Shown one piece after another: positions 1-4,019 of a DNA stretch of 10,547 bases. Source of the DNA: an uncultured Aquincola sp. (lineage in GTDB: Bacteria > Pseudomonadota > Gammaproteobacteria > Burkholderiales > Burkholderiaceae). The notes beneath the pieces are model-generated. The model had not been told where the DNA came from and ran no database searches. It saw only the letters and a list, made by a program, of their open reading frames with translations. The stretch's first letter is position 1. Every line of letters begins with the position of its first letter. The stretch lies in contig CAKZXL010000305.1 of NCBI GenBank assembly GCA_937883885.1, positions 1-10,547 of the forward strand, read 5' to 3'. A program made the position numbers and the translations under genes.

Positions 1-477
1 AATTCCCAGCTCCAGGCAGGCGCGATGGCGCCGATGACCAAAAACGATTTCGTAGACAGGCACCATCCCGCCAGGGGGGTTGGACGGTCCAACCCCCTCG
101 CCCGCCACCGCAGCCCCTCCCTGGATCGGCCGCACCTTGATCGGCTGCACATTGCCGTTGGCCGCAGCGATTTCATCTTTGAGAGCTGCGAAATCGGGAC
201 CTTCGAACGAAGCCGCATGCCGATTGGCCCATGCCGAAGGACGAATAGACCGCGGGTCCAGATGCCGCACCGGCAGGGCGCCTTCATAGCGCGCCAATTC
301 CTCCCGCAAACTCTCCGCCTCCTTGATGGCAGTGGACTGCGCGGACATGAAATGCAGCATCGAGCCAGGCGCCGTCTTCGCCCGAACCTCTTCCGCGGGC
401 TTGGGCGCGATGGGTTCCTTAGGCGCAGCGGCAGGCATCTGGATCAGCCCCGCCTTCTCAAACAGCTTCTTGGCCAT
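1..477 (-). CDS. parB: ParB/RepB/Spo0J-family partition protein, N-terminal part (cut by window edge)
   Basis: Centromere-binding partner of ParA in plasmid or chromid segregation. I translated 159 residues from the ATG at 477 to the left edge; the rest lies outside the window. The N-terminus (MAKKLFEKAGLIQ) is followed by a Pro/Ala-rich linker, then a ParB N-domain: HLDPRSIRPS around residues 72-81, NGNVQPIKVRPI around 107-118, and FGHRRHRACLELG at 146-158. The last matches the arginine-rich box that binds CTP in ParB proteins (usual form GERRxRA; here E is H, which I recall from plasmid ParBs). Between the two boxes lie about 20 Gly/Ala/Pro-rich residues (119-138) that look inserted and are encoded partly by a perfect 23-base palindrome. 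The start ATG overlaps the parA stop by one base (TAATG), so translation is probably coupled. The helix-turn-helix and dimer domains are not visible. The family call is firm; subtype is not. Confidence 0.88.
   Translation of the reverse strand, partial: MAKKLFEKAGLIQMPAAAPKEPIAPKPAEEVRAKTAPGSMLHFMSAQSTAIKEAESLREELARYEGALPVRHLDPRSIRPSAWANRHAASFEGPDFAALKDEIAAANGNVQPIKVRPIQGGAAVAGEGVGPSNPPGGMVPVYEIVFGHRRHRACLELGI
75..97. repeat. Perfect 23-base palindrome inside parB
   Basis: Arms GGGGGTTGGAC (75-85) and GTCCAACCCCC (87-97) are perfect reverse complements around one central G at 86. It lies within the parB reading frame and encodes part of a Gly/Pro-rich stretch that separates two conserved ParB boxes. 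The inner 8-mer GGTCCAAC recurs at 1730-1737, over the parA start codon. It could be a centromere (parS-like) site, a palindromic insertion in the gene, or an mRNA hairpin. The palindrome is certain; its role is not. Confidence 0.6.
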
Positions 478-1736
478 TACCTAGCTCCTCGCACCGTGGG
501 GGCGGCGGCAGCCACGCCACCTGCCGGCGCCACGCCTCCGTTCAACGCCGCCTGCTCCAGCACCTGCCGGCGCCACACCGACCACACCGAGCGTTCGATG
601 TGCGACACGAAGGTGTCGTACGCATCTCGCGCTCGCTTGAAGGTCTTGGCACTGCCGTCGTAGCGCGCGATGTCGTACACGGTGCCGAATTCCGCACTCG
701 TGGTGGCCGCCACCGCCGTTTTGGGAATCTCCACCGGCAAAACCTTCTCGGCGTAGGTCTGCCCGATCCACTGCCTGACGATGTTGCTCGCGGCATCGGC
801 CGAATCCACCCGCGCCAACAACACATGGATGAAGTCGAACTCCTTGGTCAGCCCGCGCTTGGTGAGCAATTCCGACGTCAGATCGGCAAACAAGCTCCAG
901 AACTGTGATGCGGACGCAAAGTCGAGTGCGTTGGGCGGCAGCGGCATGATGATGCCGTTGGACGCCATGAAGGCATTGATGGTGGTGTAGGACAGAGAGG
1001 GCGGCGTGTCGATCACGATCACGTCGTAGTCGCCCCGCACGTCGTCGATGCCCAGGTCCAGCACGCGCCAGAACTCGAAGCCAGGCTCCTGCGTCTGCCG
1101 AGCAGGCAGCGCGAACTCCGCACCGAACAACATCGGCGCCGCAGCCACCAGGTCGATGCCATCCCAGTACGTCGGGCGGATGGCATACCGGATCGAGGTT
1201 TCCGAGCCCATCGCCAGCGGCAGGATGGTGTCGTCCTCTTCCACCTCGGTGTCCGGCAGGATGCCGAAGAGCGTGGTCAGCGAGCCCTGCGGGTCGGTGT
1301 CGATCACCAGCACCTTGTGCCCCAGCAGCGTCAGCCCCTGGGCCAGCGTCACCGCGGTGGTGGTCTTGGTCACGCCGCCCTTGAAGTTGCCGATCGCGAT
1401 GGTTACCGCCTCACCACCGGCCGGCCGCAGCCATTCCTTGCGGTACTCGCGGATCCAGGTGCGGGCCTCGGCGAGGCTGAACTCCCGGCGGCTGCCGGCG
1501 TCGTTCAGGCGGCCCGTCGGCAAGTCACCGCGCGAGAGGCGGTGGCTTAGCGAGCCCTTCTCGATGCCCAGCATCGCGGCCAGCTGGCTCAGGTTGAAAA
1601 CCGGCGGGGCCTTGCGGGCGGTGGGCGCCAGCATCGCGGTACGGATCTCGCCCATCATCGCGACGGCACGGTCCGCCTGGTCGCGGATGCCATCCAACGG
1701 AATGGGCCGCGGCGGTTTGATTGTCATGTGGTCCAA
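477..1736 (-). CDS. parA: ParA-family (type Ia) plasmid partition ATPase with N-terminal HTH
   Basis: Deviant Walker ATPase that, with ParB and a centromere, moves replicon copies apart over the nucleoid; type Ia members also repress their own promoter through an N-terminal DNA-binding domain. In 419 residues I see a predicted MerR-like winged helix at about 47-98 (FNLSQLAAMLGIEKGSLSHR, then SRREFSLAEARTWI), the deviant Walker A KGGVTKTT at 119-126 with signature lysine K119 and P-loop lysine K124, the A' motif DTDPQGSLT at 146-154, and Walker B DVIVIDTPP at 238-246. The length suits type Ia. The TTG at 1736 is chosen because AGGAG lies 7 bases upstream; ATG at 1727 is the alternative (three residues shorter) but has no good ribosome site. 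The TAA stop overlaps the parB ATG. An inverted repeat near the promoter fits autoregulation. Family assignment is very sure. Confidence 0.95.
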   Translation of the reverse strand: MDHMTIKPPRPIPLDGIRDQADRAVAMMGEIRTAMLAPTARKAPPVFNLSQLAAMLGIEKGSLSHRLSRGDLPTGRLNDAGSRREFSLAEARTWIREYRKEWLRPAGGEAVTIAIGNFKGGVTKTTTAVTLAQGLTLLGHKVLVIDTDPQGSLTTLFGILPDTEVEEDDTILPLAMGSETSIRYAIRPTYWDGIDLVAAAPMLFGAEFALPARQTQEPGFEFWRVLDLGIDDVRGDYDVIVIDTPPSLSYTTINAFMASNGIIMPLPPNALDFASASQFWSLFADLTSELLTKRGLTKEFDFIHVLLARVDSADAASNIVRQWIGQTYAEKVLPVEIPKTAVAATTSAEFGTVYDIARYDGSAKTFKRARDAYDTFVSHIERSVWSVWRRQVLEQAALNGGVAPAGGVAAAAPTVRGAR

Positions 1737-1743
1737 CAGAACG

Positions 1744-1748
1744 CTCCT
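1744..1748 (-). promoter_or_regulatory. Ribosome binding site deciding the parA TTG start
   Basis: On the minus strand AGGAG is followed by 7 bases and then TTG (1736-1734). The same AGGAG is 16 bases from the downstream ATG at 1727, which is too far. This favours the rare TTG start. Confidence 0.65.
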
Positions 1749-1763
1749 GGTTTCACGAACCGT

Positions 1764-1785
1764 GCAAGCTTGACGTTTAGCTTGC
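1764..1785. promoter_or_regulatory. Inverted repeat, candidate ParA operator
   Basis: Arms GCAAGCT (1764-1770) and AGCTTGC (1779-1785) are perfect reverse complements around an 8-base spacer. The repeat falls where the -10 element would lie relative to the perfect -35 TTGACA at 1806-1801, so a bound protein would block the parA promoter. A further GCTTGC is at 1817-1822. ParA proteins with an N-terminal HTH are known autorepressors; applying that here is inference. Confidence 0.5.
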
Positions 1786-1806
1786 TCTGGGAGTCGATTC
1801 TGTCAA
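1776..1806 (-). promoter_or_regulatory. Candidate parAB promoter
   Basis: TTGACA, a perfect sigma-70 -35 box, occurs on the minus strand at 1806-1801. No good -10 follows: the best is GCTAAA at 1781-1776 with a long 19-base spacing, three of six matching TATAAT. The orientation and distance to the parA start (about 40-70 bases) suit a parAB promoter, but a weak -10 leaves this uncertain. Confidence 0.4.
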
Positions 1807-1830
1807 CGTACCCCCCGCTTGCAAAGCAGA

Positions 1831-1850
1831 AAGACCGCCGGAAGACCGCC
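1831..1850. repeat. Tandem AAGACCGCC repeat with 11-base period
   Basis: AAGACCGCC occurs at 1831-1839 and again at 1842-1850, separated by GG, so the repeat starts lie 11 bases apart, about one helical turn. It lies just upstream of the putative parA -35 box and could be an operator or activator site. Two copies alone could be chance. Confidence 0.4.
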
Positions 1851-1884
1851 AACCGGCATTGTGGACCTTCTGCAACGCCAGGCT

Positions 1885-1965
1885 CCGGGTTTAATGAGTT
1901 CAATACCTTCAAGCCCTTTAATACCTTTAGGCGCCCAATTCTGCTTACAGATCAACCACTTAGCG
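1885..1965. other. A/T-richer stretch, candidate DNA unwinding region
   Basis: This stretch is visibly richer in A/T than anything else nearby and contains TTTAATGAGTTCAATACC, CCCTTTAATACC and CAATTCTGC. In iteron plasmids the unwinding element lies next to the initiator repeats; here the first repeat is about 30 bases to the right. No melting calculation was possible. Confidence 0.35.
1899..1929. repeat. Direct repeat TTYAATACCTTYA, two copies
   Basis: TTCAATACCTTCA (1899-1911) and TTTAATACCTTTA (1917-1929) match in 11 of 13 positions, and both differences are C to T. Their starts are 18 bases apart. They sit within the A/T-richer stretch of the putative origin, where such 13-mers are typical of unwinding elements, though they could equally be protein-binding sites. 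Confidence 0.5.
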
Positions 1966-1996
1966 CCGACCAGGTGAGTGGATGCAGGAAGCGGCG

Positions 1997-2056
1997 GAGG
2001 CTTTGCGGGAGCAGGGTGGAGGGGAAGCGGGACGGCCGCGGAGAATTTTCAGGAGG
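1997..2056 (+). repeat. Iteron-like repeats 1 and 2
   Basis: Copy 1 is GAGGCTTTGCGGGAGC (1997-2012); copy 2 is GAGAATTTTCAGGAGG (2041-2056). Both fit the pattern GAGnnTTTTCRGGA with one or two deviations. Their starts are 44 bases apart. Copy 1 is the most diverged of the set. Confidence 0.4.
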
Positions 2057-2060
2057 GGCC

Positions 2061-2083
2061 GGAGCGGGGTCGGGAGCCGCTCC
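2061..2083. repeat. Inverted repeat in origin region
   Basis: GGAGCGG (2061-2067) and CCGCTCC (2077-2083) are perfect reverse complements around a 9-base spacer. It follows iteron-like copy 2 immediately. No T-run follows, so it is not an obvious terminator. Confidence 0.4.
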
Positions 2084-2138
2084 GTCGGGCATTTCCACAG
2101 GGTCTGGTGGGGCCGGAACCCGTGTGGATGGGTGACGC

Positions 2139-2160
2139 GATGGCCCTCCAGGGCGCCATC
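2139..2160. repeat. Imperfect nested inverted repeat
   Basis: Outer arms GATGGC (2139-2144) and GCCATC (2155-2160) overlap an inner pair GCCCT (2143-2147) and AGGGC (2150-2154). The result is a compact imperfect palindrome in the middle of the putative origin. Its function is unknown. Confidence 0.35.
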
Positions 2161-2170
2161 ACACCGCGCC

Positions 2171-2216
2171 GGGGGCTGAATTGGAGGCTTTTCGGGAAGC
2201 GGATGCCTCGGCCCCC
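2171..2216. repeat. Nested inverted repeat enclosing an iteron-like repeat
   Basis: Outer arms GGGGGC (2171-2176) and GCCCCC (2211-2216) enclose inner arms GAGGC (2184-2188) and GCCTC (2205-2209). The region between the inner arms is most of iteron-like copy 3. If extruded as a cruciform, the repeat would lie in the loop. Confidence 0.4.
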
Positions 2217-2232
2217 CCACCCGAAAACCCTC
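2184..2232. repeat. Iteron-like repeats 3 (plus) and 4 (minus)
   Basis: Copy 3 is GAGGCTTTTCGGGAAG (2184-2199) on the plus strand. Copy 4 is GAGGGTTTTCGGGTG on the minus strand (2232-2218). They share the TTTTCGGG core and face each other, giving an inverted pair of the initiator-type repeat. Confidence 0.45.
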
Positions 2233-2261
2233 CGCCACCAGACACGCTAGACCGGACACGT

Positions 2262-2334
2262 GAGACTTTTCAGGAAGGCTGAGCTGCCAGAGCCCGCGGC
2301 ACCGCGACTCTCACGTGAGGATTTTCAGGAAAGC
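2262..2334 (+). repeat. Iteron-like repeats 5 and 6, the best-conserved pair
   Basis: Copy 5 is GAGACTTTTCAGGAAGGC (2262-2279) and copy 6 is GAGGATTTTCAGGAAAGC (2317-2334). Both are preceded by CACGT, so 23 bases (2257-2279 and 2312-2334) match at 20 positions. Their starts are 55 bases apart. They lie closest to rep and are the strongest evidence for initiator-binding sites. Confidence 0.6.
2310..2319. repeat. Perfect palindrome CTCACGTGAG
   Basis: This 10-base palindrome overlaps the start of iteron-like copy 6 and contains TCACGTGA, the central 8 bases of the widespread chromosomal parS site. The outer bases of that consensus (TTT and AAA sides) are absent, so a parS role is doubtful. The equivalent place before copy 5 is ACACGTGA. 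Confidence 0.3.
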
Positions 2335-2359
2335 GCTCGCCAGACGGGCCGCCACGTTG

Positions 2360-2380
2360 ATGTGAGAAGCTGGTTCACAT
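2360..2380. promoter_or_regulatory. Inverted repeat before rep, candidate operator
   Basis: ATGTGA (2360-2365) and TCACAT (2375-2380) are reverse complements with a 9-base spacer, centred about 40 bases before the rep start. TTGATG at 2357-2362 is a partial -35 box, but no good -10 follows. Many Rep_3 initiators repress their own gene through inverted versions of the iteron; this repeat does not obviously resemble the iteron-like core here, so the binding protein is unknown. Confidence 0.4.
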
Positions 2381-2393
2381 GAGCGAAAGCTCG
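2380..2393 (+). promoter_or_regulatory. GAAA-tetraloop hairpin in the rep leader
   Basis: GAGC (2381-2384), loop GAAA, GCTC (2389-2392) form a perfect stem with a GNRA loop; a U-G pair at 2380/2393 would extend it. It ends 16 bases before the rep ATG, and no clear Shine-Dalgarno lies between. It may affect rep translation, but such short stems are common. Confidence 0.35.
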
Positions 2394-2409
2394 GCTAAAG
2401 TCGCGGCCC

Positions 2410-3885
2410 ATGACGTCCGAGCTGGTCCTCACCGAGCAGACGCCGCTCTTCGAGGCCGGCGCGCCCGAGTTCGCCGCCGCGGTGCCTGCGCCGCAGCGCC
2501 GGGCCGCCAGGGGCCGGGCGCCGGTGGCCGAGATCACCGTGCCACTGCGCAAGCCGGTCAACACGCTGGCCATCGTGCCCAAGTCGCAGCGCATCACCTC
2601 GCTGGGCCGCAAGAGCTACAACGTGCTGCTGTTCGAGGCCCAGTCCCAGGGCCTGGACAAGGACGTCTTCAGCGCCCCGCTCGAACGCATCATCCGCGGC
2701 GTCGACTTCGACTCCAACGACCAGGAGCTGATCAAGAAGCATCTGCGGGCCATGGTGTCCACCACCGTGGAATGGCAGTCGCCCACCACCGGGGAGGGCA
2801 CCACCTGGAACGTCAGCGGCCTGCTGGCGCACGCGCGCCTCAGCAAGATCCGCGGCCAGGTGTGGGTGGAGTGGTCGTATGCGGTCAACCTCAAGCAGGA
2901 ACTGCTGCAGCCCACCGTGTTCGCCCGGCTGTCGCTGGAGATCATCTCCCAGCTGCGTTCGCATGCCGGCATCGCGCTGTACGAGATCTGCTCGCGCTAC
3001 AAGGACATCGGCCGCACCTCGCGCCAGGCCTGGGCCTGGTGGCGCCCGGTGCTCAGCGGCCGGCCCGAGAACGAGAAGACCGCCAAACTCGAATACCGCA
3101 TCTTCAAGCGCGACACGCTCAAGCCCGCCATCGCCGAGGTCTGCGCCATCACCGACATCGACGTCGAGCTGGTGGAGCACAAGGCCGGCCGCTTCGTCTC
3201 CGAGCTGCAATTCCTCATCCGCCCCAAGGCGCGTGAAGCGCTGCCGCCGCGGCAGCCGCCCCAGCCGGTGGACCTGGGCGCCGTGACCCAGGCGCGTGCC
3301 TTGGGCATCGACGACGGCCGTGCAGAGGAGCTGATCGAGACCTACGGCCAGCAGGCCTTCACCGAAGGCCTGGATGCCCTGCGCAAGCGCCTGGAAACCG
3401 CCTTCCCAGAGCCGCTGCGCGATCCGTTCCGCTACCTCAAGGCGCTGCTGTCCGGCGAGGCAACCCAGCGCGCCGCCAAGGCCGCCGCCGAACGGCACGA
3501 GGCACCCGCCACCAGCCCGGCGGATGCCACCACCGCCGCCCGCAGCGAAGAAGACCGCGCCGCCCAGGCCCGCCGCGAAGCCCGCTGGACCGAAGCCTGG
3601 ATTCGCCAACGCCGCGAGCAGATCGTGCGCGACATCGCCGGCCTCTCGGCCGAGGAGCAGGCGCGCCTGTCGCAAGCCCTGCTGGAAGACATGGAAGCCC
3701 GCCAGGTGCACCCGTCCATCCGCAAGCGGCTGCAGACCAGTGGCTGGCAGCATGCCCTGGTGGTGGCCGAGATGATCCGCTTCTACGCGGTGGGCGCCAT
3801 CGGCGACGACTGGGACCGCCCCACGCCCGAGCAGCTGCTGGCCATCGCCGGGCAGCTGGGCGACGGCACGCCCACGGGCCGCTGA
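2410..3885 (+). CDS. Replication initiation protein, Rep_3 (RepB/initiator) family
   Basis: Initiator that binds iterons in the replicon's origin and starts replication. The 491 residues begin with a variable N-terminus (1-55), then a conserved core: VPKSQRITSLGRKSYNVLLF (56-75), DFDSNDQELIKKHLRAMVST (99-118), WNVSGLLAHARLSKIRG (133-149), FARLSLEIISQLRSHAGIAL (171-190), YEICSRYKDIGRTSR (191-205) and YRIFKRDTLKPAIAEV (229-244). This fits the paired winged-helix fold of Rep_3 proteins. The C-terminal 215 residues are an Ala/Arg/Glu-rich helical extension, longer than in small-plasmid Reps but, as I recall it, usual in Burkholderiales megaplasmid initiators. ATG 2410 is the only usable start: a stop in frame lies at 2380-2382. 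No good ribosome site precedes it. Divergent parAB and upstream repeats support the role. Confidence 0.9.
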   Translation: MTSELVLTEQTPLFEAGAPEFAAAVPAPQRRAARGRAPVAEITVPLRKPVNTLAIVPKSQRITSLGRKSYNVLLFEAQSQGLDKDVFSAPLERIIRGVDFDSNDQELIKKHLRAMVSTTVEWQSPTTGEGTTWNVSGLLAHARLSKIRGQVWVEWSYAVNLKQELLQPTVFARLSLEIISQLRSHAGIALYEICSRYKDIGRTSRQAWAWWRPVLSGRPENEKTAKLEYRIFKRDTLKPAIAEVCAITDIDVELVEHKAGRFVSELQFLIRPKAREALPPRQPPQPVDLGAVTQARALGIDDGRAEELIETYGQQAFTEGLDALRKRLETAFPEPLRDPFRYLKALLSGEATQRAAKAAAERHEAPATSPADATTAARSEEDRAAQARREARWTEAWIRQRREQIVRDIAGLSAEEQARLSQALLEDMEARQVHPSIRKRLQTSGWQHALVVAEMIRFYAVGAIGDDWDRPTPEQLLAIAGQLGDGTPTGR

Positions 3886-4019
3886 GGCGCCCCCCACGCC
3901 GCAGCCCGCCCCTGGCGGCTCGGTCCCGCTGCTCAAGCCCCCCGGCCAGGCGCCGATAAACCGTCATCGCCCTGCCCTGCCCGGGGCGCAGGCCCTTGCC
4001 CGGCCCCAAGGCTCGCCCG
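3886..4019. other. Intergenic gap between rep and the sensor kinase
   Basis: A 134-base C-rich gap. GCCGC (3899-3903) and GCGGC (3916-3920) could pair as a weak stem after rep, but no T-run follows. GATAAA at 3955-3960 resembles a -10 box without a matching -35. I see no convincing promoter or terminator. Confidence 0.3.

Larger units (their letters stand above)
1737..2409. other. Non-coding region between parA and rep: putative replication origin and divergent promoters
   Basis: This 673-base region separates two divergent genes and holds no reading frame I can support. From left to right it contains the parA ribosome site, inverted repeat and -35 box; the 11-base-period repeat; an A/T-richer stretch with a 13-base direct repeat; six iteron-like repeats of consensus GAGRMTTTTCRGGAAG (five on plus, one on minus); several inverted repeats; and a small hairpin before rep. 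A poor DnaA-box match (ATTTCCACA, 2091-2099) is also present. Rep_3-family initiators bind iterons located next to their own gene, so an origin here is the natural reading, but it is inference without a functional test. Confidence 0.6.

Noticed and set aside
1750..1757. GTTTCACG as half of a chromosomal parS site
   Set aside because: The right half is absent (AACC follows instead of TGAAAC), so the match is only 8 bases.
2091..2099. ATTTCCACA as a DnaA box
   Set aside because: It has two mismatches to TTATCCACA and no partner box nearby, so it is not strong enough to list as a site.
1728..2259. Small open frames in the parA-rep gap on both strands
   Set aside because: They lack ribosome sites, have no recognisable protein features and overlap repeat-rich origin sequence.
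1776..2399. KorA/KorB-like half-sites (TTTAGC at 1776-1781, GGCTAAA at 2393-2399)
   Set aside because: Only half of the KorB operator is present at each place and no IncP-type control genes are seen. Hexamers and heptamers like this occur by chance.
3899..3920. Stem GCCGC/GCGGC after rep as a terminator
   Set aside because: It has a five-base stem, a 12-base loop and no T-run, and is too weak to call.
2395..3936. Long open frame (513 codons) on the minus strand across rep
   Set aside because: It is antisense to a well-recognised initiator; its protein is low-complexity, rich in Gly, Ala, Arg and Leu, and has no family motif. Such frames are common in high-GC genes.
3955..3960. GATAAA as the -10 of a kinase operon promoter
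   Set aside because: There is no acceptable -35 at 16-18 bases upstream.
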